Source: JBGTLW01 sp041743835
Lineage (GTDB): Bacteria; Planctomycetota; Phycisphaerae; Phycisphaerales; Phycisphaeraceae
Direction of reading: 5' to 3'
Assembly: GCA_041743835.1 (NCBI GenBank)
Contig: JBGTLW010000341.1
Location: 1-64,000, forward strand
DNA: 64,000 nt
Position 1 is the first letter of the stretch, and each line of letters starts with the position of its first letter. Below, one piece after another: positions 28,326 through 36,682 of the stretch. The notes under the pieces were generated by a model, which had not been told where the DNA came from, searched no databases, and was given only the letters and a program-made list of their open reading frames with translations. The translations under genes were made by a program, and so were the position numbers.

Positions 28326-29003
28326 ATGCTCAGGACCCGGATCAAGATCTGTGGGGTGAGGGACACCGCGACCGCGCTGACCGCGGCGGGGGCGGGCGCG
28401 GATGCGGTCGGCCTGGTGTTCGTCGAGCAAAGCCCACGGCATGTGAGTGTGGACACCGCCTCGGCCATCGTGGCTGCGCTGCCTGCACTTGTCGAGCCTG
28501 TCGGGCTGTTCGCCGACGCGCCGCTGGTTCATGTCCAGAACACCGCGCTCCGCGTGGGGCTGCGGACGCTGCAACTGCACGGGCGTGAAGAGCCGTTCTA
28601 CCTGCAACGACTCGCTTCGTTCCGCATCATCAAGGCCCTGCCGTTCGACCCCGCGACCATCGAGTTCGATTTGCAACCGTACCGCGAGGTCGGCCCACCG
28701 CTGGCGGCGATCCTGCTGGACACGCCACCCAAGCCCGAAGCGGTGATCCCCGGCGGGTCCGGGGTTCGCTTTGATTGGGATGCGCTGGGCCGGCTCACAG
28801 CCGAGGGGCTGTTCGATGACCTGCCGCCCATTATCCTTGCGGGCGGGCTTACCCCGGACAACGTGGCGGAAGCGGTCCGCAAGGCCCAACCGTATGCTGT
28901 GGATGTGTCCAGCGGCGTGGAGTCGGAGCGCGGAATCAAAGACCCCGCTAAAATCACCACCTTCTGCCGAGCCGTGCGCCATGCGGACTCGCGCAAACCT
29001 TGA
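28326..29003 (+). CDS. trpF: Phosphoribosylanthranilate isomerase
   Basis: A 225-residue TIM-barrel enzyme of tryptophan synthesis, from the ATG at 28326. RIKICGVRD carries the catalytic Cys, LQLHG and ILLDT lie on barrel strands, FDWDAL is the substrate-binding segment, and the C-terminal LAGGLTPDNVAEAV and DVSSGVES-RGIKD bind the phosphate and give the catalytic Asp. It is separated from all other trp biosynthesis genes but lies 47 bp upstream of trpS. Confidence 0.95.
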   Translation: MLRTRIKICGVRDTATALTAAGAGADAVGLVFVEQSPRHVSVDTASAIVAALPALVEPVGLFADAPLVHVQNTALRVGLRTLQLHGREEPFYLQRLASFRIIKALPFDPATIEFDLQPYREVGPPLAAILLDTPPKPEAVIPGGSGVRFDWDALGRLTAEGLFDDLPPIILAGGLTPDNVAEAVRKAQPYAVDVSSGVESERGIKDPAKITTFCRAVRHADSRKP

Positions 29004-29050
29004 TAGCCTGACCCCCGACCCACAAACTTCAACCTCAGCCGTTCAACACT

Positions 29051-30022
29051 ATGCCCCGTGTCCTCTCCGGCATCCAACCTTCGAGCAACCTGCACCTTGG
29101 CAACTATGCCGGGGCGATCCGCCAATTCATCGACATGCAGCACGACTGCGAGATGTTTATTTTCGTTGCGTCGTACCACGCGCTGACCTCACTGCAGAAT
29201 GCCGAGGCGCTGCGGGCCAACACACGGCAGGTGGTGACCGACTATCTGGCCTTCGGCCTCGACCCCGCGAAGGTGAATATCTACCGCCAACAGGATGTAC
29301 CCGAAGTCACCGAGCTTTGCTGGCTGCTCGGCTGCGTCTGCCCCAAGAGCCAGATGGACAAGCAGGTTGCGTTCAAGGACAAGGTCGCGCGTGGTGTCAG
29401 CGCATCGATCGGGCTGTACATCTACCCCATCTTGCAGGCGGCCGACATCCTCGCGGTCGATCCGGATTTCGTGCCGGTCGGACAGGACCAGAAGCAGAAC
29501 ATCGAGATCGCCCGCGACCTGGCGCAGCGTTTCAATCACGCGTTTAACGCTGACGTTTTCAAGGTACCCGAAGGCCGGTACAAGGCTGAAGCCGGCCTAC
29601 TGCCCGGACTCGACGGGCAGAAAATGTCGTCGAGCTATGGCAACTATATCGACCCATTCCTGCCTGAGAAGCAGCTCCGCAAGACGGTCATGAAGATCGT
29701 CACCGACCCAACTCCGATGGAAGACCCGAAAGACCCCGACGCCGACACGACGTTCCAGATTTTTCGGGCTGTGGCCGGGGCCGACGATCCGCGCACGACC
29801 GAATTGGCTGCACAGTACCGGGCCGGGAACTTCGGCTACGGCCACGCCAAGCAGGCGCTCTTCGAGTTGCTGCTCGACCACTTCGCAGACGCCCGCAAGA
29901 AGCGAGAAGCGTTGATCGCCGATCCGGGGTACGTGGACAAGGTGCTGGCAGACGGCGCCGCCGCCGCACGTGAAGTGGCACGAGCCGTGACGGATCGAGC
30001 GCGGAAGGCGGTGGGGTTGTAA
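29051..30022 (+). CDS. trpS: Tryptophanyl-tRNA synthetase
   Basis: A 323-residue class Ic synthetase. The opening RVLSGIQPSSNLHLGNY carries the HIGH-like motif HLGN, VPVGQDQKQNIEIARDLA is the Trp/ATP-binding region and GQKMSSSYGN is the KMSKS motif. Length and domain order are normal. It follows trpF on the same strand, an unusual pairing that may put a tryptophan synthesis gene under the same control as charging. Confidence 0.96.
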   Translation: MPRVLSGIQPSSNLHLGNYAGAIRQFIDMQHDCEMFIFVASYHALTSLQNAEALRANTRQVVTDYLAFGLDPAKVNIYRQQDVPEVTELCWLLGCVCPKSQMDKQVAFKDKVARGVSASIGLYIYPILQAADILAVDPDFVPVGQDQKQNIEIARDLAQRFNHAFNADVFKVPEGRYKAEAGLLPGLDGQKMSSSYGNYIDPFLPEKQLRKTVMKIVTDPTPMEDPKDPDADTTFQIFRAVAGADDPRTTELAAQYRAGNFGYGHAKQALFELLLDHFADARKKREALIADPGYVDKVLADGAAAAREVARAVTDRARKAVGL

Positions 30023-30059
30023 ATCAATCGCGCCACTGCGTGCAACCTGAGATGATGAA

Positions 30060-30449
30060 ATGCCAGACTATCGAGCAATTAACTCAAGTCTACAGGCCAA
30101 GACAACGCGGATTCTCCATGAGACCATGGGAGAATATGCCACAGTTCTGATCGCCACGGGGATTGATCAACAAGTCGTCACGTCGATTGCAGCAGCCCTC
30201 GGCGATCGTCTTGCCGACAAACCCGCGAGGGACGTAGGGTTTCATCTCACCGACTGGATGCATGACAATGCGTTTTTGATCGCACTGCATCTTCGTCCCA
30301 ACGATTTTACGCCGGCGGAAGTTCGCGCGGGTGTTACCCAATTCCTGATCCATGCCCCCAATCATCTGGCCGCCGCAGCGAAAATCATCGGGCATCCGGT
30401 TGCGGATGTCTTCAACGTCGGTGCCCTCGATGGTGACAGCGGCGAGTAG
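30060..30449 (+). CDS. Small protein of unknown function
   Basis: A 129-residue soluble protein with lower GC than the neighbourhood. It is predicted mostly helical (YRAINSSLQAKTTRILHE, VTSIAAALGDRLADKP, AGVTQFLIHAPNHLAAAAKIIG). I recognise no family. It lies between trpS and the hicBA pair and probably belongs to the same small accessory insertion. Confidence 0.6.
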   Translation: MPDYRAINSSLQAKTTRILHETMGEYATVLIATGIDQQVVTSIAAALGDRLADKPARDVGFHLTDWMHDNAFLIALHLRPNDFTPAEVRAGVTQFLIHAPNHLAAAAKIIGHPVADVFNVGALDGDSGE

Positions 30450-30468
30450 GGACCCCAGTGCCATAGGC

Positions 30469-30693
30469 TCACAACAGTTTGATTAAATCATCGGCCGACA
30501 GGTCCGCATCACGCATGATACGCCGCATCAAACCGGGGCCGATGTTTTCACCCGCATGGACCGGAACAACGGTGGTCCGCCCGTCAGGGTGCCGCAGCGT
30601 ATGATGGCTGCCTCGGACTCGAAGAACCTCAAATCCCGCTTGACGAAGCGCGGCGAGCAAATCCTTGCCAGTGGGTCGCGGCAGGCGACTCAT
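30469..30693 (-). CDS. hicA: HicA toxin (mRNA interferase)
   Basis: A 74-residue protein of the YcfA/HicA family with a double-stranded-RNA-binding-like fold. The catalytic His lies in RVRGSHHTLRHPDG (residues 26-39), the family signature, and VPVHAGENIGPGLMRRI matches the C-terminal half. HicA cleaves mRNA and is neutralised by HicB. Its ATG overlaps the hicB stop by four bases (30690-30693). Confidence 0.94.
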   Translation of the reverse strand: MSRLPRPTGKDLLAALRQAGFEVLRVRGSHHTLRHPDGRTTVVPVHAGENIGPGLMRRIMRDADLSADDLIKLL

Positions 30694-30905
30694 GCCTCGA
30701 TCGCCACACGCTGCACGCCCACAAACTGGCTGCCCTTACTGCCCGCGCCTTGATCGTCAACGCACGCCGCGATGGCCTCACGGATGCGGGCCATGACTTC
30801 GTCGAGCGATTTGGCTTGGGTGTGGCAACCACGCAACTCAGGGACTGACGCGACGAACCAGCCTTCCTCGTCCTGCTCGATAATCACGTCGTACTCGTAC
30901 AGCAT
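30690..30905 (-). CDS. hicB: HicB antitoxin
   Basis: From the ATG at 30905 the product has 71 residues, starting MLYEYDVIIEQDEEGWFVAS. VPELRGCHTQAKSLDEVMARIREAI is the signature of the HicB partial RNase H fold. No C-terminal DNA-binding domain follows, so this is a short antitoxin. The order antitoxin-toxin (hicBA) with four-base overlap is the less common of the two arrangements but well known. An upstream start at 30938 (82 residues) lacks family support. Confidence 0.92.
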   Translation of the reverse strand: MLYEYDVIIEQDEEGWFVASVPELRGCHTQAKSLDEVMARIREAIAACVDDQGAGSKGSQFVGVQRVAIEA

Positions 30906-30950
30906 ATGAGAATTCCTCGCGTGTATTCTAGCCCCCATGCCTATGCATTG

Positions 30951-31406
30951 TCACGCACTTCGCGAGTAGGTGCTCATCGCGGTCTGCTGTGAGCCGGAGA
31001 TCTGGGCGGGCGAGTCTGCACCTGGGGTCTGGCCGTTCTTCTTCATCAGCATGGCCCAGGTCTCACGCTCGTACTCAAGCAGCTTCACCGCCTCGTCCAC
31101 TTTGCCGGCCTGCCGATCCATGTTGGCTTCCACCAGCAGGCGGTAGATGTAGCTGTAGAGGGCCGCGAGTTTGTCGCAGAGCTTGGGATCGACCGAGTGG
31201 TTCAGGGAGCTGCTCAGCTCCAGCACGATCTTCTGGGCACGCATGAGCGCGTTGTAGGCGTCTTCGATCTTGCCGTTCTCCATCGCGGTGCGGGCGACGC
31301 GTGCGAAGCGCAGGGCCCCGTCGTAGAGCATCAGCCGCAACTCCTCGGGGTTGGCGGTGAGGATCTTCGTGCGGAGGTAGGGGTTGGGGCCGGCCGGCTT
31401 GGTCAT
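30951..31406 (-). CDS. fliS: FliS-like flagellar export chaperone
   Basis: From the ATG at 31406 the product has 151 residues (163 from 31442). It has the FliS plan: PNPYLRTKILTANPEELRLMLYDGALRFARVAR opens the four-helix bundle, ALMRAQKIVLELSSSLNHSVDP and KLAALYSYIYRLLVEAN follow. FliS binds the C-terminus of flagellin and keeps it unfolded before export. The C-terminal tail of 30 residues is low in complexity. No other flagellar gene is in the window, so the gene is isolated. Confidence 0.9.
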   Translation of the reverse strand: MTKPAGPNPYLRTKILTANPEELRLMLYDGALRFARVARTAMENGKIEDAYNALMRAQKIVLELSSSLNHSVDPKLCDKLAALYSYIYRLLVEANMDRQAGKVDEAVKLLEYERETWAMLMKKNGQTPGADSPAQISGSQQTAMSTYSRSA

Positions 31407-31555
31407 GGGTGAGATGGCTTCCTGGTTCGGTACTTCCCGCATGTTGCATATCGGCCGTGGCGTGCCGGGGCGTTGAATAAGGTGGGCCCAGCGGCCCGCA
31501 GAGCCGTCCTATAACACGGCGGCGGGCACACGCCCCGGCCCGCTATGATGACTGG

Positions 31556-32926
31556 ATGACCGCGTTGTGGCAGAGCAAGATGGACGCCAACCGGGCCGCC
31601 GCCGAGCCCCTCGCGGTACGCATGCGCCCGCGGACGCTCGACGAGTTCGCGGGCCAGCAGCACTTCCTCGGGACGGGCAAGCTGCTGCGGCGGATGCTTG
31701 AAGCAGACCGGCTTACGTCCGTCATTTTCTATGGCCCACCCGGCACGGGCAAGACCACCCTCGCCGAGGTCATCGCCGCGACCAGTCAGCGTCACTTTGA
31801 CCGTGGGAACGCCGCGGCCGTCGGCGTCAAGGATGTGCGTCTGGTGCTGGATAGCGCGCGTCAGAGGCTCGAACAGGACGGCCGGCGAACCATCTTTTTT
31901 CTTGACGAGATCCACCGCTTCAACCGCGCCCAGCAGGATGTGCTGCTGGGGGATGTCGAGCGGGGGATCATCACGCTGATCGGCGCGACCACGGAGAACC
32001 CGTACTTCGCGGTCAACAGCGCGCTGGTGAGCCGGTCGCAGGTGTTCGCGTTCCTTCCGCTGACCGAGGACGACATCGCCGGGCTGATCCGCCGGGCCAT
32101 CGCGGACCCCGCGCGTGGTTTCGGCGGGCTGGACGTGCGGATCGACGACGAGGCCATCGCGCACTGGGCCACCGCGTGCGATGGTGATGCCCGGCGGGCG
32201 CTCACGGCCCTTGAGATCGCGGTGCTCAGCTCGGGCAGGGAGAGTCAGGGCCCACAGGACACGGACTCGCCATCCCCGATCCACATCACCCTGGAGGCCG
32301 CGCAGGACTCGATCCAGCAGAAGGCGGTGGTGTATGACGGCACGGGGGACGAGCACTACGACGCGATCTCCGCGTTCATCAAATCCATGCGGGGCAGCGA
32401 CCCGGATGCCGCAGTCTATTGGTTGGCGAAGATGCTGGTCGCGGGCGAGGACCCGATGTTCATCGCCCGGCGGATCGCGATCCTTGCCAGCGAGGATGTG
32501 GGCAATGCCGACCCGCGGGCACTGACCATTGCGGCGGCTGCCTACGACATCACCCACCGCATCGGTATGCCCGAGTGCCAGCTTACGCTTGCCCAGGCCG
32601 CGATTTACATGGCCACCGCGCCCAAGTCCAACGCCTGCACCGTCGCCATCGGCGAGGCGGCACGCGATGTCCGCGAGGGACGCACCATCCCCGTGCCCAA
32701 ACACCTGCGCGACGGCCACTACAAAGGCGCCAAAAACCTTGGGCACGGCGTGGGCTACGAATATGCCCATGACAGCGAGACCGGTTTCGTCGATCAGGAC
32801 TACCTCGGCGTTGACAAGACCTACTACACTCCCACCCAAAGAGGCTACGAGCAGCGGATCACTGCGTTTCTGGAATGGGTCAATGAGCAACGCGCTCAGC
32901 CCCGCCCCACCAAGCCCGCCCCCTGA
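31556..32926 (+). CDS. rarA: Replication-associated recombination protein RarA/MgsA
   Basis: A 456-residue AAA+ ATPase (an in-frame ATG at 31580 is an alternative start). LAVRMRPRTLDEFAGQQHFLG is the family opening, FYGPPGTGKTTLA is Walker A, IFFLDEIHRFNRAQQD is Walker B, and GATTENPYFAVNSALVSRSQVF is the sensor-1 region. The C-terminal half includes DEHYDAISAFIKSMRGSDPDAA and LPKHLRDGHYKGAK-like VPKHLRDGHYKGAKNLGHG. RarA acts at stalled replication forks. It diverges from fliS. Confidence 0.95.
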   Translation: MTALWQSKMDANRAAAEPLAVRMRPRTLDEFAGQQHFLGTGKLLRRMLEADRLTSVIFYGPPGTGKTTLAEVIAATSQRHFDRGNAAAVGVKDVRLVLDSARQRLEQDGRRTIFFLDEIHRFNRAQQDVLLGDVERGIITLIGATTENPYFAVNSALVSRSQVFAFLPLTEDDIAGLIRRAIADPARGFGGLDVRIDDEAIAHWATACDGDARRALTALEIAVLSSGRESQGPQDTDSPSPIHITLEAAQDSIQQKAVVYDGTGDEHYDAISAFIKSMRGSDPDAAVYWLAKMLVAGEDPMFIARRIAILASEDVGNADPRALTIAAAAYDITHRIGMPECQLTLAQAAIYMATAPKSNACTVAIGEAARDVREGRTIPVPKHLRDGHYKGAKNLGHGVGYEYAHDSETGFVDQDYLGVDKTYYTPTQRGYEQRITAFLEWVNEQRAQPRPTKPAP

Positions 32927-33032
32927 CCCCCCGCCCCCGGAACCGGAACCCCCGGATCCCGACACGCGGCCCCTCGGACCCACTGCCCCCCGGAAGTTGC
33001 GGGGCCTGGTGCGACTGTGGGTGGTACTGGTA

Positions 33033-33062
33033 TTGAACTGTTGGCGTTCGAAAGCCTAGAAT
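33033..33062 (+). promoter_or_regulatory. Sigma-70-type promoter of the L,D-transpeptidase gene
   Basis: TTGAAC (33033-33038) and TAGAAT (33057-33062) are separated by 18 bp. Transcription from about 33069 would give an 85-nt leader containing a CTCC-7 nt-GGAG pairing (33131-33145) that could cover the ribosome binding site. Confidence 0.5.
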
Positions 33063-33153
33063 GCCGAAAGATACAACGAGGCTCCGCCCGTCCCGGCGGA
33101 AGGATGCCGCCTCTAACCCATGCTGTGTTCCTCCAACCGAAGGAGTGGTTGCG

Positions 33154-34329
33154 ATGGTACTTGGATCCCAAGCCCCGCGTGCCGAGTCGTCCCGCAGATA
33201 CATGACCTCCTCCCGCCGGCGGGGGTCGCGGCGGGTACCGCTGGCTATCGTTGTGCTGGTGATCCTGGTGGCGGTGGTCTATTACTTCTGGCCCACCGGC
33301 GGAACCACCGACGCGGCAACCAACCAGCAGAGCGCGCAGTCCCCCGAGCAAACCACAACAACGCAGAACGCGAACGCGGCGGCACAGCCAAGGCCTCAGG
33401 CGTCACCCAACCAGCAGGCCCGGCCGAACCAGACGCCAGCGAGCCAGACGCCCGCAGCACCAACCAACGCGACCCCCCCGCCAGCGGCGAATAACGATCG
33501 CACCGCTGCGCCTCGCCCCCCAGTGGCAGTCAGCACCCCGACCCAGACGACGACCTCGGTCGCGGACAGGCGGGTCAAGGACGGGCTGGCGCTGCTTGCC
33601 GAGGGTCAGTTTGTCGCCGGACGGGCGATTCTCAGTGAGTTGCTCTTTGCAACCCCGGCCGTGCTCAGCCCCGCCGATGCCGACACCATCCGCGCGACGC
33701 TGGCGGATGTGAACAAAGGACTGATCTTCTCGCCCGAAGTCACGCCCAATGACCCGCTCGCGGAGCATTATGTGGTGAAGTCCGGCGATCGGCTCGCGAG
33801 GATCGCGCCGCTATACAAAGTGCCCTACCAGTTCATCGAGCTCATCAACGACACCCCGGCCGTGCGCATACGCGTGGACCAGCGGCTCAAGATGGTCAAG
33901 GGCCCGTTCCACGCCCGCGTGTCCAAACGCGAGTACCGCATGGACCTGTTCCTGCGCGGGAGCAACGGCCTGCCGATCTACGTCACATCAGTACCCGTGG
34001 GCCTGGGCGAAGACGACTCAACACCGCTGGGCATGTGGCGAATCAAGGCGGGCTCCAAGGTACAGAACCCCGACTGGCGCAACCCACGCACCGGTGAGTA
34101 CTTCAGGGCAGACGACCCGAAAAACCCCATCGGTGAGTATTGGCTCGCGCTCGAAGGACTCGACGATAACACCCGCAACGTCACCGGCTACGGCATCCAC
34201 GGCACCATCGATCAAGACTCTATCGGCGACCAGCGCTCCATGGGCTGCATCCGCCTCCGCGATGAGGACATCAAGCTCATGTTTAAGATGCTGACCGACG
34301 GCGAAAGTACTGTGGAAATTGTGCGGTGA
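33154..34329 (+). CDS. LysM / L,D-transpeptidase (YkuD) protein
   Basis: The ATG at 33154 is chosen because AAGGAG lies eight bases upstream (33140-33145). The protein has 391 residues: a basic N-terminus, one membrane helix (VPLAIVVLVILVAVVYYFW), a long Gln/Asn/Ala/Pro-rich linker to about residue 140, a LysM domain (HYVVKSGDRLARIAPLYKVP), and a C-terminal YkuD domain. The catalytic motif is complete: YGIHGT, then SMGCIRLRDED with nucleophile Cys365. These enzymes form 3-3 crosslinks in peptidoglycan or attach proteins to it. It points to a peptidoglycan wall. Confidence 0.93.
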   Translation: MVLGSQAPRAESSRRYMTSSRRRGSRRVPLAIVVLVILVAVVYYFWPTGGTTDAATNQQSAQSPEQTTTTQNANAAAQPRPQASPNQQARPNQTPASQTPAAPTNATPPPAANNDRTAAPRPPVAVSTPTQTTTSVADRRVKDGLALLAEGQFVAGRAILSELLFATPAVLSPADADTIRATLADVNKGLIFSPEVTPNDPLAEHYVVKSGDRLARIAPLYKVPYQFIELINDTPAVRIRVDQRLKMVKGPFHARVSKREYRMDLFLRGSNGLPIYVTSVPVGLGEDDSTPLGMWRIKAGSKVQNPDWRNPRTGEYFRADDPKNPIGEYWLALEGLDDNTRNVTGYGIHGTIDQDSIGDQRSMGCIRLRDEDIKLMFKMLTDGESTVEIVR

Positions 34330-34344
34330 TGATGGGAGGCCGAG

Positions 34345-34371
34345 GCCGAGGGATGGCGATCCCTCGGCTTT
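34345..34371 (+). terminator. Hairpin terminator after the L,D-transpeptidase gene
   Basis: GCCGAGGGAT pairs perfectly with ATCCCTCGGC around a GGCG loop, followed by TTT. The stem starts 15 bases after the stop codon. The T run is short. Confidence 0.7.
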
Positions 34372-34396
34372 GGCGTAGTGTCCCCTGGGAAGTTCC

Positions 34397-34410
34397 GGGG
34401 GGGGGGGGGG
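34397..34410. repeat. Homopolymer of 14 G
   Basis: Fourteen consecutive G directly precede the minus-strand cysH stop at 34411. They extend a copy of the AAGTTCCGGGG dispersed repeat. The tract is non-coding, between two convergent gene ends. Confidence 0.9.
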
Positions 34411-35172
34411 TTAGAGCATACTGGCGTCGCGGGATGCGGACTCTTCGGGGGTTGCGGGCATGTGGAGGCCGCACTCTTGTTTCAACCCGCCGAACCTGCC
34501 CTCTCGCTCGTGTTGACCCGCGGTGATGGGTAGCGTGTTGTACCAGTCGCCGACTGACGCGTAGCCCTTGTCACGCAGCGGGTGGTACGGCAGGTCGTGA
34601 GCTTTGAGGTAGTCGTGGATGTCCTTCGAGGTCCACGCCAATATCGGGTGGACCTTGTGTCGGCCACGCTGCAAGACGACCGGGGTCAGGTCCTGTCGGG
34701 TCTCGGTCTGACCCCTGCGGAGGCCCGCCAGGGTTGCGGTTGCGCCGAGTTCATCGAGCGCCCGCTCCATCGGCTCGACTTTGTGGATTTGATCGAGCTT
34801 ATCCAGATCAGCGGGGTCGCCGGTCTCCCACAGCTTGCCGTAGCGTGCCAACGTCCACGCGGCACTGTGCGCGGGTTGATACACCTTGAGGTTCAGCTTC
34901 AGCTTCAGCGTCAATTCGTCGGCAAACTTGTACGTGTCCAGGAAGTGGAAGCCCGTGTCGATGAAAATGACCGGGATATCGGGCACCACCCGCGTGACCA
35001 GGTGCAGCATCACCGCCGACTGCACCCCGAAGCTGGTGGACATGACCAGCCCCTGACCAAACGCCTCCGCAGCCCACGCCACCACCCGCGACGCCTCCGC
35101 GGACGCAAGCTGGGCGTTGACGGCTGGCAGGTCGATCGGCTGATGGGGAAGGTCGGTCGTCACGGTCGGCAT
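34411..35172 (-). CDS. cysH: Phosphoadenylyl-sulfate reductase
   Basis: A 253-residue enzyme that reduces PAPS to sulfite using thioredoxin. MSTSFGVQSAVMLHLV is the phosphate-binding loop, FIDTGFHFLDTYKFADEL and the LAGLRRGQTETRQDL segment line the nucleotide site, and KQECGLH near the C-terminus carries the nucleophile Cys234. The extra CC...CxxC cysteines of Fe-S APS reductases are absent, so it should be the PAPS type. No sulfite reductase or ATP sulfurylase is nearby. Confidence 0.94.
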   Translation of the reverse strand: MPTVTTDLPHQPIDLPAVNAQLASAEASRVVAWAAEAFGQGLVMSTSFGVQSAVMLHLVTRVVPDIPVIFIDTGFHFLDTYKFADELTLKLKLNLKVYQPAHSAAWTLARYGKLWETGDPADLDKLDQIHKVEPMERALDELGATATLAGLRRGQTETRQDLTPVVLQRGRHKVHPILAWTSKDIHDYLKAHDLPYHPLRDKGYASVGDWYNTLPITAGQHEREGRFGGLKQECGLHMPATPEESASRDASML

Positions 35173-35282
35173 GCTTGTGGTTCTTCGGTGCTTTTCGAGT
35201 GCGCCCGCACCCCCGCGGGTGCATGGGCTGGTTGGGGTGAGGCATCATAGGGCGTACACGGCAGAACGGCTAGAATCCCCTC

Positions 35283-35774
35283 ATGACCATCGCTTGTGTG
35301 GGACTTGGCTCGAACCTCGGCGATCGGCGGGCGCACCTGGCGCTGGCGGAGCTTCGGTTGCGCGCCGCGGCGGGGGTGGCGGCGGTGCGGATGAGCGAGG
35401 CGATCGAGACCGAGCCGGTCGGCCCGGTGGCCCAGGGGCGATTCCTCAATGCCGCGGCAGCGATCGACACGACGCTAGACGCCCGCGCGTTGTTGGCACT
35501 GCTGCGGTCCATCGAGGCCGAGGCCGGACGCAGCGACACGGTCAATCGCGTCCGCTGGGGGCCGCGTGAGTTGGACCTGGATATCCTGCTGTTCGGCGAT
35601 CAGGTCATCGACGAGCCGGGGCTAAGCGTGCCGCACCCGCGGATGCACGAGCGCGCGTTTGTGCTCGAGCCCCTGGCCCAGATCGCGCCTGATACGGTAC
35701 ACCCAAAGCTTGGCCACACGGTGGCGTCGCTGTGGGCACAACTGCAAGCGAAGGAATCGTGCCATGGCCAATGA
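35283..35774 (+). CDS. folK: HPPK (2-amino-4-hydroxy-6-hydroxymethyldihydropteridine pyrophosphokinase)
   Basis: A 163-residue folate-synthesis enzyme. CVGLGSNLGDRRAHL is the family opening, FLNAAAAIDT and RVRWGPRELDLDILLFG carry the Mg-binding Asp pair, and VPHPRMHERAFVLEPLAQIAPD is the diagnostic loop. It overlaps queE by 11 bases. Confidence 0.96.
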   Translation: MTIACVGLGSNLGDRRAHLALAELRLRAAAGVAAVRMSEAIETEPVGPVAQGRFLNAAAAIDTTLDARALLALLRSIEAEAGRSDTVNRVRWGPRELDLDILLFGDQVIDEPGLSVPHPRMHERAFVLEPLAQIAPDTVHPKLGHTVASLWAQLQAKESCHGQ

Positions 35775-36465
35775 CACGCTGATGATTAACGAGATTTTCT
35801 ACTCGATCCAGGGCGAGAGCACCTGGTCGGGTCGGCCGTGCGTGTTCGTCCGCCTCATGGGCTGCCACCTCCGGTGCCTCTATTGCGACACCGAGTACGC
35901 CTTCCACGAGGGCGGCCGCCGGGCGCTCGACGACATTCTGGATGAGGTCCGCGTGATCGGCCGGGGCTGCGAACTTGTCGAAGTCACCGGCGGCGAGCCG
36001 CTGCTCCAGCCCAACGTCCACCCGCTCATGCAGCGCCTCTGCGATGAAGGCTACACCGTGCTCATCGAAACCAGCGGCGCGTGCGACATCAGCCCCTGCG
36101 ACCCGCGCGTCATCCGCATCATGGACCTCAAAACCCCCGGCAGCGGCGAAGCAGACCGTAACCACTGGCCCAACCTCGACCAACTCACGCCCCGCGACGA
36201 AGTCAAGTTCGTCCTCACCGGCCGGGCCGACTACGACTGGGCCCGCGATGTGATTCTCAGTCACCAACTACGCGACAAGGTGAATGCGGTGCTGCTCAGC
36301 GCGGTCCACGAAATCCCGCCCGGCCGAGAACTCCCGGGGGCAGATGGCCTGTCGCTGGCCGACCTCACCCAATGGCTGCTCGACGACCCCGAGCTGGCCA
36401 GGTGCGTCCGCGTGCAGACCCAGTTGCACAAAATCATCTGGGACCCCACGATGCGTGGTGTGTGA
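35764..36465 (+). CDS. queE: 7-carboxy-7-deazaguanine synthase (radical SAM)
   Basis: From the ATG at 35764 the product has 233 residues. INEIFYSIQGESTWSGRPCVFVR is the typical start, and Cys34, Cys38 and Cys41 form the radical SAM triad (CHLRCLYC). EVTGGEPLLQP binds SAM and LIETSGA follows. QueE makes the deazaguanine core of queuosine from the product of QueD, starting from GTP like folate synthesis; this may explain the overlap with folK. Confidence 0.95.
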   Translation: MANDTLMINEIFYSIQGESTWSGRPCVFVRLMGCHLRCLYCDTEYAFHEGGRRALDDILDEVRVIGRGCELVEVTGGEPLLQPNVHPLMQRLCDEGYTVLIETSGACDISPCDPRVIRIMDLKTPGSGEADRNHWPNLDQLTPRDEVKFVLTGRADYDWARDVILSHQLRDKVNAVLLSAVHEIPPGRELPGADGLSLADLTQWLLDDPELARCVRVQTQLHKIIWDPTMRGV

Positions 36466-36494
36466 GAGTTCGTTCCTATTGCGACGCTACTACA

Positions 36495-36630
36495 GAGCCG
36501 TCGCGTCGGGCTTGTATCCTGTCCGAGCCGTCGCGTCCCCGCGACGGGGCCGACGCAGTCGGCAACTTCCGCACCCATAGCCCGCAGACCACGCGGGCTG
36601 ATCGCCCGCCCCGCCTCGGGGACGAGGCGG
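36495..36630. repeat. Cluster of consecutive short hairpins between convergent genes
   Basis: A 13-bp direct repeat, GAGCCGTCGCGTC, occurs at 36495-36507 and 36525-36537. Four perfect hairpins follow in series: CCGTCGCG/CGCGACGG (36528-36547), GCCGAC/GTCGGC (36549-36563), AGCCCGC/GCGGGCT (36579-36599) and CCGCCTCG/CGAGGCGG (36611-36630). The region lies between the queE and psd stops. The ATAGCCCGCAGAC core of the third hairpin is also found in the 18.5-kb inverted repeat. Confidence 0.8.
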
Positions 36631-36682
36631 CTCGGTGAAGCGTGACGCTGGCGGGTGGACAAGGCAGTGGTGACAAATCGAG

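Noticed and set aside
31403..32983. A 526-residue open frame on the minus strand across rarA
   Set aside because: rarA on the plus strand has all AAA+ motifs in order; the minus frame has none and is Gly/Arg/His-rich.
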